Positions 8,911 through 17,906 are shown, counted from the first letter of the stretch. The stretch: 64,000 nt of DNA from Leucobacter tenebrionis (GCF_019884725.1 NZ_CP082322.1:868001-932000); one strand, 5' to 3'. Translations and numbers: made by a program. The notes: generated from the sequence alone by a model not told the origin.

Positions 8911-8971
8911 GAGCCCGAGACGGGCTCGGCGTCAGCTGGCGAAGGCGAGAAATCGCCTTCGCTGATCAGCT
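8911..8971. repeat. 61-bp direct repeat, copy 1 (terminator duplicate)
   Basis: It is identical by eye to 9004-9064. It contains GAGCCCG-AGA-CGGGCTC and a 10-bp perfect hairpin GCGAAGGCGA-GAAA-TCGCCTTCGC (8939-8962). Confidence 0.9.
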
Positions 8972-9003
8972 ACTGGTGGAGAAGCTTCGCTTCGCTCTCT
9001 CCC

Positions 9004-9064
9004 GAGCCCGAGACGGGCTCGGCGTCAGCTGGCGAAGGCGAGAAATCGCCTTCGCTGATCAGCT
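9004..9064. repeat. 61-bp direct repeat, copy 2, overlapping end of FKBP gene
   Basis: It carries the last codons and stop of the FKBP gene and the perfect hairpin GCGAAGGCGA-GAAA-TCGCCTTCGC (9032-9055), the likely FKBP terminator. The spacer to copy 1 is 32 bp. Confidence 0.9.
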
Positions 9065-9430
9065 GACGCCCAGCAGATCGATGATGAAGATGAGGGTCTT
9101 GCCGGAGAGCGGGTGGCCGCCGGAGGCGCCGTACGCCTGCGCAGGGGGAACGATGAGCTTGCGGCGACCGCCCACCTTCATGCCGGGGATGCCGACCTGC
9201 CAGCCCTGGATGAGCGCCCGCAGCGGGAAGTTGATCGACTCGCCGCGGCTCCAGGACGAGTCGAACTCCTCGCCCGAGTCGTACTCGACGCCGAGGTAGT
9301 GCACGTCGACGGTCGAGCTCGCCTGCGCCTCGGCGCCGGAGCCCTCGACGAGATCCACGATCTGCAGTTCAGTGGGGGCCGGCCCCTCGGGGAACTCGAT
9401 CTCGGGCTTGGTCATGGGTGTTTCACTCAT
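9059..9430 (-). CDS. FKBP-type peptidyl-prolyl cis-trans isomerase
   Basis: This 123-residue single-domain FKBP catalyses proline isomerisation. It shows the family pattern: VDVHYLGVEYDSGEEFDSSW, a basic/hydrophobic FPL..LIQGWQVGIPGMKVGGRRKLIVPP, AYG, and LIFIIDLLGV at the end. There is no signal peptide, so it should act in the cytoplasm. The ATG at 9430 follows GACAAT by six bases, consistent with a leaderless start; an ATG five codons later would use a distant GGAGG. The stop codon lies inside a 61-bp repeat. Confidence 0.93.
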   Translation of the reverse strand: MSETPMTKPEIEFPEGPAPTELQIVDLVEGSGAEAQASSTVDVHYLGVEYDSGEEFDSSWSRGESINFPLRALIQGWQVGIPGMKVGGRRKLIVPPAQAYGASGGHPLSGKTLIFIIDLLGVS

Positions 9431-9580
9431 CCTCCCATTGTCGCGGATCCCCGAGACATGCACGTCCGCGTTCGCTCTGAGGGAACCCCGCAGTCGCGCG
9501 CGGCAGTGCCCTCCCCACAAAGATCGGGTGCCGACACGTCAGGGAACCGCTCGAAACGCATCGGGTATCGGCATGTCGGC

Positions 9581-9586
9581 TACGCT
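9581..9586 (+). promoter_or_regulatory. -10 box TACGCT of leaderless FAH gene
   Basis: TACGCT ends six bases before the GTG at 9593, giving a leaderless arrangement and supporting that start. Confidence 0.6.
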
Positions 9587-9592
9587 GGATAC

Positions 9593-10459
9593 GTGAGATT
9601 CGCGCACTTGATCCTCTCCCCCGCCGGCACCCCCGAGCTCTCGGTGGTGAACGACGAACGCTTCGTTCCCGCGGCTCGCCTCGGCTTCGACCACACGACG
9701 CTGCAGCAGCTCATCGAGGCCGGCCCCGAAGAGCTGGGTCGGCTGCGCGCGGCCGCAGCCGACCTTCCCGAGAGCGAGTGGACGGGGATCGCCGAGGCGA
9801 CCTTCGCCCCGGCCGTCATCGGCCCGCCCATCGTGCTCGCGGTGGGCCTCAACTACGACGAGCACGCGAGCGAGCTGAGCCTCGACAACGACTCCGGCCC
9901 GGTGCTCTTCTCCCTCTTCCCGAACTCGCTCGGCCCGCACGAGGGCGAGGTGCCGCTCCCCGCGCACATCAGCGAGGAGGTCGATTACGAGGGCGAGCTC
10001 GGTGTCATCATCGGCCGCGCGGCCAAGAACGTCTCCCCCGAGGAGGCGCTCGACTACGTCTTCGGCTACACCGCGATCAACGACATCACGGCGCGCAACG
10101 TGCAGTTCCAGGAGCCGCAGTGGTCGCGCTGCAAGTCCTTCGACGGGTTCACCCCGATCGGCCCCGTCGTGGTCACCGCAGACCAGATCGCCGACCCTCA
10201 GGCGCTGCACATTACGACCGATGTCGACGGCCTGCGCGTACAGGATTCGACGACGGGCTTCATGATCCGCTCCGTCGCCCAGCTCATCTCGTCAATCTCG
10301 CAGTCGCTCACGCTGCTGCCGGGCACGGTCATCTCGACCGGTTCGCCCGGTGGCGCGGGTCGCTCGCGCAAACCCCCGCTCTACCTGCGCCCCGGCACCG
10401 ATGTGACCGTGACGATCGAGGGCATCGGCTCGCTCACCTCGCACTGCGTCGAGGCCTAG
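9593..10459 (+). CDS. Fumarylacetoacetate hydrolase (FAH) family protein
   Basis: This 288-residue protein belongs to the FAH superfamily, which includes hydrolases and decarboxylases of 2-hydroxymuconate-type or acylpyruvate substrates. The metal-binding glutamates lie in EEVDYEGELGVIIGR, followed by DYVFGYTAINDITARNVQ, W.RCKSFDGFTPIGP and ISTGSPGG. I placed the start at the GTG at 9593 because TACGCT lies six bases upstream, although the frame is open further back. No pathway neighbours identify the substrate. A long perfect hairpin follows. Confidence 0.88.
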   Translation: MRFAHLILSPAGTPELSVVNDERFVPAARLGFDHTTLQQLIEAGPEELGRLRAAAADLPESEWTGIAEATFAPAVIGPPIVLAVGLNYDEHASELSLDNDSGPVLFSLFPNSLGPHEGEVPLPAHISEEVDYEGELGVIIGRAAKNVSPEEALDYVFGYTAINDITARNVQFQEPQWSRCKSFDGFTPIGPVVVTADQIADPQALHITTDVDGLRVQDSTTGFMIRSVAQLISSISQSLTLLPGTVISTGSPGGAGRSRKPPLYLRPGTDVTVTIEGIGSLTSHCVEA

Positions 10460-10474
10460 CGACTGCTAGATAGA

Positions 10475-10532
10475 CCGAAAGGCTGATTCCGCACGAGGAT
10501 CTCAGATCCTGCATGCGGAATCAGCCTTTCGG
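10475..10532. terminator. Long bidirectional hairpin with nested stem
   Basis: A perfect 19-bp stem (10475-10493 with 10514-10532) encloses a loop that itself contains the 7-bp stem AGGATCT/AGATCCT. It lies between the converging FAH and aspA genes. Confidence 0.85.
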
Positions 10533-10573
10533 CGTTGTTCGAGGGGTGCCGAGCTCAGCACCCCTCGAACAGC

Positions 10574-12052
10574 TCAGGAAGCCTCGCCGTCCTCGATCTT
10601 CTCGGGGGCGGCCTCCCGCACGATCTCGATGACGCCCGTCTCGGGAGCGAGCCCCGCGAGCTTCTGCGGCTGCAGGATATCGGCGAGCTGCGCCTCGTCG
10701 AGCAGACCGTGGGCGACCACGAGCTCGGAGACCTTCTCGTTGGTGCTGAGCGCCTCCTTCGCGAGCTTCGCCGCCTCGGCGTAGCCGATCACCGGGGCGA
10801 GCGCGGTGATCACGGTCACCGAGCGCGAGACGGTGTCGGCGAGACGATCCTCGTTCGCCGTGATGCCGTCGACGCAGTTGACGCGCAGCGTCTCGCAGGC
10901 CCGCTTGAGCCAGGTGATCGACTGGAACAGGGAGTGCGCGATGATGGGCTCGAAAGCGTTGAGCTGCAGCTGGCCGGCCTCCACCGCCATGGACACGGTG
11001 ACGTCGGCCCCAGCGACCGAGTAGGCCACCTGCGAGACGGCCTCGGGGATCACGGGGTTGACCTTGCCCGGCATGATCGACGAGCCGGCCTGGCGCGCGG
11101 GCAGGTTGATCTCGCCGAGCCCCGCCTGCGGCCCGGACGAGAGCAGCCGCAGGTCGTTCGAGATCTTCGACAGCTTGAGGGCGCTGCGCTTGAGGGCGCC
11201 CGAGAAGGTGATGAACACACCGGTGTCGCTGGTCGACTCGACCAGGTCGCCGGCCGTCTCGAGTTCGAGGCCGGTGATGTCGCGGAGGTGCTTGATCACG
11301 GCCTCCTTGTACCCCTTGGCCGCGTTGATGCCCGTTCCGATGGCGGTGGCGCCCATGTTCACCTCGCGCAGCAGCGAGACGGCCTCGGTGAGCCGATCGA
11401 TGTCCTCGCGAAGGGTCACGGCGAAAGCGTTGAACTCCTGGCCGAGCGTCATCGGCACCGCGTCCTGCAGCTGGGTGCGGCCGACCTTGATGATGTGCGA
11501 GAACTCGCGGCCCTTCGCGGCGAACGAATCGGCCAGCAGTGCGAGCTCGTCGAGCAGGCTGGTGAGGGAGAAGGCGAGCGCGATCTTGATCGCGGTCGGA
11601 TAGGTGTCGTTGGTCGACTGGCTGCGGTTGGTGTGATCGTTCGGGTTGATGAAGGAGTAGTCGCCCTTCTCATGCCCTGCCAGCTCGAGCGCGCGGTTGG
11701 TGATCACCTCGTTCGCGTTCATGTTGGTCGAGGTGCCCGCGCCGCCCTGCACGACGCCGACCACGAACTGGTCGTGCAGCATACCGGTCTTGATCTCCTC
11801 GCACGCCCGGTCGATGAGCGTCGCGCGCTGCTCGTCGAGGGCGCCGATCTCGAGGTTGGCCCGTGCAGCCGCCTGCTTCACGCACGCGAAGGCGCGGATG
11901 AAGTCGGGGTACACCGAGATGGGGCGGCGCGCGATGGGGAAGTTCTCGTGAGCGCGAGCCGTGTGCACCCCCCAGTACGCAGAAGCCGGGATCTCGAGGC
12001 TGCCGAGCGAGTCCGTTTCGGTGCGGGTTTGTGCTGACAAGAAGTCACTCAC
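10574..12052 (-). CDS. aspA: Aspartate ammonia-lyase (aspartase)
   Basis: This 492-residue member of the fumarase/aspartase superfamily reversibly converts aspartate to fumarate and ammonia. Diagnostic regions are GGAGTSTNMNANEVITNRALE, HTNRSQSTNDTYPTA, the TQLQDAVPMTLGQEF stretch, and the flexible catalytic loop GSSIMPGKVNPVIPE. The MNANEVI form and overall length favour aspartase over fumarase C. I placed the start at the GTG at 12052, which is preceded by GGAG and gives the usual N-terminus; the frame extends 19 codons upstream. A minus-strand TAGGCT about 60 bases upstream is a candidate -10 box. Confidence 0.93.
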   Translation of the reverse strand: MSDFLSAQTRTETDSLGSLEIPASAYWGVHTARAHENFPIARRPISVYPDFIRAFACVKQAAARANLEIGALDEQRATLIDRACEEIKTGMLHDQFVVGVVQGGAGTSTNMNANEVITNRALELAGHEKGDYSFINPNDHTNRSQSTNDTYPTAIKIALAFSLTSLLDELALLADSFAAKGREFSHIIKVGRTQLQDAVPMTLGQEFNAFAVTLREDIDRLTEAVSLLREVNMGATAIGTGINAAKGYKEAVIKHLRDITGLELETAGDLVESTSDTGVFITFSGALKRSALKLSKISNDLRLLSSGPQAGLGEINLPARQAGSSIMPGKVNPVIPEAVSQVAYSVAGADVTVSMAVEAGQLQLNAFEPIIAHSLFQSITWLKRACETLRVNCVDGITANEDRLADTVSRSVTVITALAPVIGYAEAAKLAKEALSTNEKVSELVVAHGLLDEAQLADILQPQKLAGLAPETGVIEIVREAAPEKIEDGEAS

Positions 12053-12141
12053 AGGTATCAAATCTCCATCGTCAGAGAGCGTGCGGCAACGGCCGCGGGG
12101 ACGACTCATAGCCTACTCGCGATTCAGCAGGATTCCCCGTG

Positions 12142-13644
12142 CTAGCGCTGCTGCACCGCAGGATCTTCGCCGTCGTCCCTGAACCGCCGTTTCGGCTTCT
12201 CGTCAGGTTCCCCCGCCGGCCCGTCCACGGTCTCGAGATCGGCGATCGGCACAGCGCCGGTGGCTGCCGCTGCCGAGCCCTCCTGCGGCACCGACTCCCC
12301 CGCACCGACCGCGGTCGCACTGCGGCGCAGGATGGTGATCGGCGCCGTGAGCGTCTCCACCTGACGCCCGGGGTCGTCGTCGAGGCCGGGGCGACCCGCA
12401 TGCGTCACTCGCAGGTGCAGGCCGTGATCCCGGTGGAAGCGCAGCCGGCGCTCCGTGAACAACCAGGTGACGCCGATCCCGAACGCCGCAAGACCGGCCG
12501 CGGCGCTGATGAACAGCGTGGACCGGGGGCCCAGCGCATCGGCGGCGGCGCCCACGAGCGGCGCTCCGACCGGGGTGCCGCCCATGAGGATCGCCATGTA
12601 GAGCGCCAGCACTCGACCGCGCACCGCGGGATCCGCCGTCGTCTGCACGAAGCCGTTGGCCGTGGTGAGCATCGTCGAGATCGCGAGGCCGAAGAAGACG
12701 AGCGTGGCCGCGAATGTCCAGAAGGTGGGCATGAGAGCCGCGATCAGGCTCACGATGCCGATACCGCCCACTGCGAGGATCACCACCCGCATGCGGGCCG
12801 CGGGGCGGCGCGCCGCCAGCAGCGCGCCGGAGAGCGAGCCGATCGCGAGGATCGAGGAGAGCAGCCCGTAGTCGCCCGCCCCTCTGCCGAACTCGACGGC
12901 CATGGTCGATGAGATCACCGGGAAGTTCATGCTGAACGCCCCCACCAGGAACACCATCACGAAGATGACCAGCAGATCGTGCCTCGCCCGGACGTAGCGG
13001 AAACCGGCTGAGAGCTGCCGAAGCTGCGATTCCCGAGGGCCGGTCGCCGGCTTCGGCGGGCGGGAGTCGATGAGCAGCAGCGCGCCCAGCACCGCGACGA
13101 AGGAGGCCGCGTTGATGAGGAAGACCCACCCCGATCCGACGGCCGCGATCAGCACGCCCGCCACGGCCGGTCCCACCAGTCGGGCGGAGTTGAACGAGGC
13201 CGAGTTGAGCGCGACCGCGTTCGAGAGCTGGGCCGACCCGACGAGGTCGGAGACGAAGGCCTGACGCGAAGTCGTGTCGAAGGCGTTGACGATGCCGAGC
13301 GCCAGTGCGAACCCGTAGAGGTGCCAGAGCTGCGCGTGCCCGGTGATGAGCAGCAGGCCGAGGCCTGCGGCGAGCAGCATGAGCAGCGACTGCGTGACCA
13401 GCAGCACCTTGCGGCGGTCGAACCGGTCCGCCACCGCCCCGCTGAACGGCACGAGCAGCAGCTGCGGGCCGAACTGCAGCGCCATCGTAGCGCCCACCGC
13501 CGCCGCGTTGTTGTCGGTGAGCTCGGTCAGCACCACCCAGTTCTGCGTCGTGGCCTGCATCCAAGCACCGATGTTCGACACCAGCGCCCCCACGAACCAG
13601 ATGCGGTAATTGCGCACCGACAGGGAGCGGAACATGTTCGACAC
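12142..13644 (-). CDS. MFS exporter, EntS/multidrug-like
   Basis: This 500-residue 12-TM major facilitator protein begins RSLSVRNYRIWFVGALVSNIGAWMQATTQNWVV, the signature opening of the enterobactin exporter (EntS)/multidrug branch. The loop motif GAVADRFDRRKVLL lies between TM2 and TM3. After TM12 (about residue 400) there is a charged, disordered tail of about 100 residues ending KPKRRFRDDGEDPAVQQR, which is longer than usual. GGAGG precedes the GTG start. Substrate is unknown. It is leftward and followed closely by aspA. Confidence 0.85.
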   Translation of the reverse strand: MSNMFRSLSVRNYRIWFVGALVSNIGAWMQATTQNWVVLTELTDNNAAAVGATMALQFGPQLLLVPFSGAVADRFDRRKVLLVTQSLLMLLAAGLGLLLITGHAQLWHLYGFALALGIVNAFDTTSRQAFVSDLVGSAQLSNAVALNSASFNSARLVGPAVAGVLIAAVGSGWVFLINAASFVAVLGALLLIDSRPPKPATGPRESQLRQLSAGFRYVRARHDLLVIFVMVFLVGAFSMNFPVISSTMAVEFGRGAGDYGLLSSILAIGSLSGALLAARRPAARMRVVILAVGGIGIVSLIAALMPTFWTFAATLVFFGLAISTMLTTANGFVQTTADPAVRGRVLALYMAILMGGTPVGAPLVGAAADALGPRSTLFISAAAGLAAFGIGVTWLFTERRLRFHRDHGLHLRVTHAGRPGLDDDPGRQVETLTAPITILRRSATAVGAGESVPQEGSAAAATGAVPIADLETVDGPAGEPDEKPKRRFRDDGEDPAVQQR

Positions 13645-13702
13645 GGTGGGGGCGACCTCCTTGGCTCGGTGCTCTCTACCTTACGCCTTTCCGCGAGCCG
13701 TC

Positions 13703-13720
13703 CGCCCTGCCCTCAGGGCG
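13703..13720 (-). terminator. Hairpin after htpX
   Basis: CGCCCTG (13703-13709) pairs with CAGGGCG (13714-13720) with a four-base loop, 13 bases past the htpX stop. Confidence 0.6.
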
Positions 13721-13732
13721 AGTGAATGGGCG

Positions 13733-14608
13733 TCAGAATTTTCCGCCCATGTCGAGCAGGCGACGGATGCGATCCGGGATCGGCGGGTGCGTCGCGAAGA
13801 GGCGGTCCATGATGCCGGGCTTCAGCGGATCCGCGATCCAGAGGTGCGCCATGCTCGACTGCTGCCGCTGCAGGGGCCGCCCGTACTCGGAGAGCTTGTG
13901 CAGCGCGCTCGCGAGCGCCTCGGGGTGACGCGTGGTGAGCGCGCCCGTCGCGTCCGCCAGGTACTCGCGCTGCCTCGACACTGCGAGCTGCACCACGGAG
14001 GCGATGAGCGGAGCGACGACCATCGCGACGAGGCCGAAGATCAGCATCACGGGGTTGCCGTTGTTGTTATTGCCGCGCGAGAAGAACGCCATGCGCATGA
14101 ACATGTCGGCGAGCATGCCGATCGCGACGACGAGGCCGTAGACGATCATCGAGACGCGGATGTCGTAGTTCCGCACGTGCCCCAGTTCGTGCGCCATGAC
14201 GCCCTCGAGTTCGGGGTCGGTCATGATGTCGAGCAGACCCGTGGTGGCTGCGACCATCGCGTTCTCGGGGTTGCGTCCGGTGGCGAACGCGTTGGGGGCC
14301 GGATCGTTCACGATGTAGACCTCGGGCATCGGGGTGCCCGTGGTGATCGAGAGGTTCTCGACGATGCGATAGAGCCTCGGATTATCGGCCTCGGTGATGC
14401 GCTGCGCGCCGCTCATCATGATGGCCTGGCGCCCTGCGGCGAAGTACTGGAACAGCGCGTACGCCGCGGCGAAGACCACGACGGCGATCACGATGCCGGG
14501 CGAGTTGTAAATGTACGCCGCGAGCCAGCCCAGCCCGCCGATGATGACGATGAACAGCAGGATGATGAGGACGCTGTTGATCTTGTTGCGGCGAATCGCG
14601 CTGTACAC
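13733..14608 (-). CDS. htpX: HtpX-like membrane zinc metalloprotease (M48)
   Basis: This 291-residue membrane protease has two membrane segments near the N-terminus (about residues 12-60), the zinc motif in GVMAHELGHVRNYD, two further membrane segments (about 155-205), and the third zinc ligand in SRQREYLADATGALTTR. Related proteases degrade damaged membrane proteins. It starts 12 bases after the lemA stop, and lemA-htpX pairing is common, so the two form an operon. The leader-less lemA promoter probably drives both. Confidence 0.93.
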   Translation of the reverse strand: MYSAIRRNKINSVLIILLFIVIIGGLGWLAAYIYNSPGIVIAVVVFAAAYALFQYFAAGRQAIMMSGAQRITEADNPRLYRIVENLSITTGTPMPEVYIVNDPAPNAFATGRNPENAMVAATTGLLDIMTDPELEGVMAHELGHVRNYDIRVSMIVYGLVVAIGMLADMFMRMAFFSRGNNNNGNPVMLIFGLVAMVVAPLIASVVQLAVSRQREYLADATGALTTRHPEALASALHKLSEYGRPLQRQQSSMAHLWIADPLKPGIMDRLFATHPPIPDRIRRLLDMGGKF

Positions 14609-14620
14609 GTGCCGCCTCGG

Positions 14621-15190
14621 TCAGAACTGGATGCGCGGGGGCTCGGAGATCGAGGCGACGTCTTCGACCTCGAAGAACTCGCGCTCGGTGAAGCCCATGC
14701 CGCGTGCGAAGAGCGTGTTGGGGAAGACCTGGATCTTGGTGTTGTACTCGCGCACTCCGCCGTTGTAGAAGCGGCGCGAGGCCTGGATCTTGTTCTCGGT
14801 GTCGACGAGCTCGCTCTGCAGCTGCAGGAAGTTCTGGCTGGCCTGCAGCTGCGGGTACGCCTCCGCGACGGCGAAGATGCTCTTGAGCGCCTGCTGCATG
14901 TGGTTCTCGGCCGCGGATGCCTCGGCCGGTCCCTGAGCGGAGATCGTCTCGGCGCGGGCCTTCGTCACGTCTTCGAAGACGCCCTGCTCGTGCGCAGCGT
15001 AGCCCTTGACCGATTCGACGAGCGACGGGATGAGGTCGGCTCGCCGCTTCAGCTGCACCGTGATATCGCTCCACGCCTCGTCGACGCGCACGCGCAGGGT
15101 GACGAGGGAGTTGTACGTGATCCAGACGTAGCCGATCAGCAGTACGAGCACGCCGACTGCGATGAGCGCGGCAATCAATCCACCAGACAT
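14621..15190 (-). CDS. lemA: LemA family protein
   Basis: This 189-residue protein has a single N-terminal membrane anchor (residues about 5-25, LIAALIAVGVLVLLIGYVWI) and the LemA helical domain: YNSLVTLRVRVDEAWSDITVQLKRR, DLIPSLVESVKGYAAHE and a C-terminal YNTKIQVFPNTLFARGMGF. The biochemical role is not established in the family. It is the first gene of the lemA-htpX operon. On the minus strand TAGGAT ends six bases before the ATG, so the message is probably leaderless. Confidence 0.93.
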   Translation of the reverse strand: MSGGLIAALIAVGVLVLLIGYVWITYNSLVTLRVRVDEAWSDITVQLKRRADLIPSLVESVKGYAAHEQGVFEDVTKARAETISAQGPAEASAAENHMQQALKSIFAVAEAYPQLQASQNFLQLQSELVDTENKIQASRRFYNGGVREYNTKIQVFPNTLFARGMGFTEREFFEVEDVASISEPPRIQF

Positions 15191-15263
15191 AGGTGCATCC
15201 TATCCAAGAAGCCCATGAAACCGCTGAGGGCCGGCGGATCCGGGCGCCTGTTCGAGGAGGGTC

Positions 15264-16622
15264 CTACTCCCCCAGCACGCGCGCGAGGTACGGGTTCGCG
15301 AAGAGGCGCTCGGGATCGAGGCGATCCCGGATCTCGATGAACTCCTCGAAGGCCGGGTAGCGCTCCCGCAGCACGGCCGCCGTCTGCGTGTGCATCTTGC
15401 CCCAGTGCGGCCGCCCGCCGTGCGCGGCGAGGATGGCCTCGGCGTCGCTGAAGTAGCCGCGATCCCGATCCCTGCGATAGCGGTGCACGGCGATGTAGCC
15501 CGTGTCACGGCCGCTCGCCGTCGAGAGCAGCAGCTCGTCGGCCGCGGCCGACCGCACCTCGACCGGGAAGGAGATGCGATGCCGGCGCCGTTCGATCATC
15601 GACCGCAGTTCGCGCATCGCGTCGGGCACGGCCTCGAGCGGCAGGCCGTACTCCATCTCGTGGAAGCGCACGCGGCGGTGGGTGACGTAGACGCGGTGCG
15701 ACTCGTCCGCGTAGCTCCGCCTGCTCGACACGCCCTCGATGAAGCGGTTGATGCGCGGCACCGCGCCCGGGGCGGCACTGCCGAATGCCGCGCAGGCGCC
15801 GAACACGAGGTTGTTCGCGAGCTCCTCATCGGCGAAGCGGGCGGCGGGGGTCAGCGGGTCGCGCCCCGCCTCGAGCGGCAAGCGGGTGTTGGTCTTCGTG
15901 CGCGCCCGGCGGGTGTGCGGAAACCAGAAGAACTCGAAGTGGTCTGCCTCGCGCGTGCGATCCACGAAACCGTCGAGCACCTCGTCGAGCGGCAGCGGCG
16001 CTTCCTCTGCCCGCAGTAGGTAGCGGGGAACGCACTGCAGCGTGATCGTGACGAGCACCCCGAGCGCGCCGAGCCCCAATGCGACGGCCGGCAGCAGGTC
16101 GGGGTGGTGATCCTCGTCGATCACGAGCGTCTCACCGCTGCCCGTCACGATCGTCGCCCCGACCACGCCGGTCGCGAGACCGCCGAGGCGCACACCGGTG
16201 CCGTGCGTGCCGGTCTGCGTGGCGCCGGTGACGGTCTGGCGATCCACGTCCCCCATGTTCGCGAGCGCGAGGCCGAGCGGGTTGAGGATCGCCGGCAGCT
16301 CCCACAGGTGGGTGCCTCCCCAGAGGGTGACGCGGCCGCGCGCCGGATCGGCGGAGACGAGGCCGCGCATGCGACTCATGTCGATGCGGATGCCGTCGGT
16401 CGCGCCGATCCCGGTGAAGCTGTGCGACGCGCCGATCGGCTTGACGGTGCGCCCGGTCTCGCGAGCGCGCTGCACCGCGAGCGCGATCTGCTCGGCCCGG
16501 CGGGGCACGATCTCGAGCTCAGGCCGCGAGTGCTCGGTGCCCGCCCAGTTGCTCCAGCGAGTGTTCCAGCGCGCGTTCGGCCCCGCGACCTCGCCCGCTC
16601 GTGTGCGCGATCGTCCCGTCAC
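15264..16622 (-). CDS. FAD-linked D-arabinono-1,4-lactone oxidase family protein
   Basis: This 452-residue flavoprotein has an N-terminal FAD_binding_4 domain (PIGASHSFTGIGATDGIRIDMSRM) and a C-terminal ALO domain with the characteristic GRPHWGKMHTQTA motif and LDPERLFANPYLARVLG ending. Such enzymes oxidise sugar-lactones or alditols. Its GTG start overlaps the stop of the upstream deaminase gene (GTGA), so translation is coupled; the frame is open upstream but runs through the deaminase gene. To my recollection this pairing recurs in actinobacteria. The physiological substrate is unknown. Confidence 0.88.
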   Translation of the reverse strand: MTGRSRTRAGEVAGPNARWNTRWSNWAGTEHSRPELEIVPRRAEQIALAVQRARETGRTVKPIGASHSFTGIGATDGIRIDMSRMRGLVSADPARGRVTLWGGTHLWELPAILNPLGLALANMGDVDRQTVTGATQTGTHGTGVRLGGLATGVVGATIVTGSGETLVIDEDHHPDLLPAVALGLGALGVLVTITLQCVPRYLLRAEEAPLPLDEVLDGFVDRTREADHFEFFWFPHTRRARTKTNTRLPLEAGRDPLTPAARFADEELANNLVFGACAAFGSAAPGAVPRINRFIEGVSSRRSYADESHRVYVTHRRVRFHEMEYGLPLEAVPDAMRELRSMIERRRHRISFPVEVRSAAADELLLSTASGRDTGYIAVHRYRRDRDRGYFSDAEAILAAHGGRPHWGKMHTQTAAVLRERYPAFEEFIEIRDRLDPERLFANPYLARVLGE

Positions 16623-17869
16623 AGGAAGCACCGCCCCTCTCCTCGATAGCTCGGGATCGGCGCCAGCGCCGTCCCGTTCGCCCTCACGGGCACGATCTCG
16701 TTCGTGTGCTCCACCGCCTCGCCGGCCTTGGCGTGCCGCAACCACACCCGATCTCCGGGGCGCAGGCGATTCGCGGCACGCCCACGCACCGGCGTCTGCA
16801 CCTCGCCGGCGCCCTCGCGCGGCTCGAAGGAGAGCCCGGCGGGCCAGACCGGCAGCGGCAGCCGATCCGGTGCCGCAGTGCCAGAGGCGATCCAGCCCCC
16901 GCCGAGCAGTGTCGCGCGATCGCGCGACGGCTTGCGGACGACGTCGAGCCCGAAGCCCAGCGCCGGGGCCGGCGTGAACGAGCGATAGTGATCGAACAGG
17001 TGCGGACCGTACAGGCCGCTGCCGGCAGCGACCTCGGTGACGGCGGATTCGGCGACGGTGCGCTCGATCGATCCCGTTCCGCCGCCGTTCACGAACTCCA
17101 GCTCGGCGACCTCGCGCACCGCGGCGACGGCCGCCGCGCGGCGCTCGGCCAGCTCCTTCGCACTCGCGCGCTGCACCGCCCGCAGAATCGCCCCCTCGGC
17201 GGCCTTGCGCGGCGCGTCGGCCACCCCCGCGATCTGCGCCTCGTAAGCCATCACCCCCACCAGCGCGAATCCGGGGCGCGCTACGACCTGCTCGGCGAGT
17301 GCGCGCAACCGCTCCGGGCGGTGGATCGGCGAGCGCCTCACACCCAGGTGGCCGAGCACCCGGGTGCGCCAGGAGGCATCGAGGTCGAGGCATACGCGGA
17401 TCCGCGCCCGCTCCCCCGCACCGATCACGGCATCGATGAGGTCGAGCTGCTCCTCATCGTCGACCATGAGGGTGACGCGGCTCGCAGCCCGCTCGTCCCG
17501 TCCCAGCGCCTCGAGCGACGCGCGATCCGCCGTCGGGTACCCGACGACCACATCATCGATGCGATCCGCGAGCCACAGCGCCTCGGCGAGGGTGAACGCG
17601 AGCACGCCCCGGTAACCAGGCAGAGCGAGCACCGCGTCGAGCACGGCCCGCGAGCGCACGGATTTGCTGGCAACCCGGATGGGCAGGCCCCCGGCCCGGC
17701 GCAACAGATCGTGCGCGTTTTCGCTGAGCGCCTCGACACTCAGCGCGACTACGGGGGCCGGGCGCCCCCGCGTCGCCTCGTCCAGCGTTCGCCAGAACCG
17801 ATCCTCCCGATCCCAGGGCCGCGCGGCGGCCGCGGTGCGCACCTCCGGGGCGGCGAGATCGAGTGTCAT
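16619..17869 (-). CDS. Fold-III PLP amino acid deaminase/aldolase (D-threonine aldolase-like)
   Basis: This 416-residue enzyme belongs to the alanine-racemase-fold group with D-threonine aldolase and D-serine dehydratase. The cofactor lysine should be in LPIRVASKSVRSRAVLD near residue 65. An alpha/beta barrel follows (VTLMVDDEEQLDLID, RVCLDLDASWRTRVLGHLGVRRSP, LVGVMAYEAQIAG, LEFVNGGGTGS), and a C-terminal metal-binding domain ends HTNEIVPVRANG...SYRGEGRCFL. I placed the start at the ATG at 17869 because TACACT lies six bases upstream, implying a leaderless message. It is coupled to the downstream lactone oxidase. Exact substrate unknown. Confidence 0.85.
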   Translation of the reverse strand: MTLDLAAPEVRTAAAARPWDREDRFWRTLDEATRGRPAPVVALSVEALSENAHDLLRRAGGLPIRVASKSVRSRAVLDAVLALPGYRGVLAFTLAEALWLADRIDDVVVGYPTADRASLEALGRDERAASRVTLMVDDEEQLDLIDAVIGAGERARIRVCLDLDASWRTRVLGHLGVRRSPIHRPERLRALAEQVVARPGFALVGVMAYEAQIAGVADAPRKAAEGAILRAVQRASAKELAERRAAAVAAVREVAELEFVNGGGTGSIERTVAESAVTEVAAGSGLYGPHLFDHYRSFTPAPALGFGLDVVRKPSRDRATLLGGGWIASGTAAPDRLPLPVWPAGLSFEPREGAGEVQTPVRGRAANRLRPGDRVWLRHAKAGEAVEHTNEIVPVRANGTALAPIPSYRGEGRCFL

Positions 17870-17906
17870 AGAGGAAGTGTAGGGCTTGCGAGCGTCGAGG
17901 CGGGCC

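Larger units (their letters stand above)
8641..9058. other. Intergenic stretch with hairpins and a duplicated terminator
   Basis: This 418-bp gap between the FKBP gene and the permease (both leftward) has no credible gene. It holds a stem-loop at 8864-8894 (GAGCCCGCCCG/CGGGCGGGCTC), one copy and part of a second copy of a 61-bp direct repeat carrying a perfect hairpin, and near 8690 a possible -10 box (TAGCGT on the minus strand) for the permease. Confidence 0.7.

Noticed and set aside
7090..9066. Plus-strand frame ending in a repeated protein segment
   Set aside because: It runs opposite the purine permease; the repeat in its tail is the duplicated FKBP terminator, not a protein repeat.
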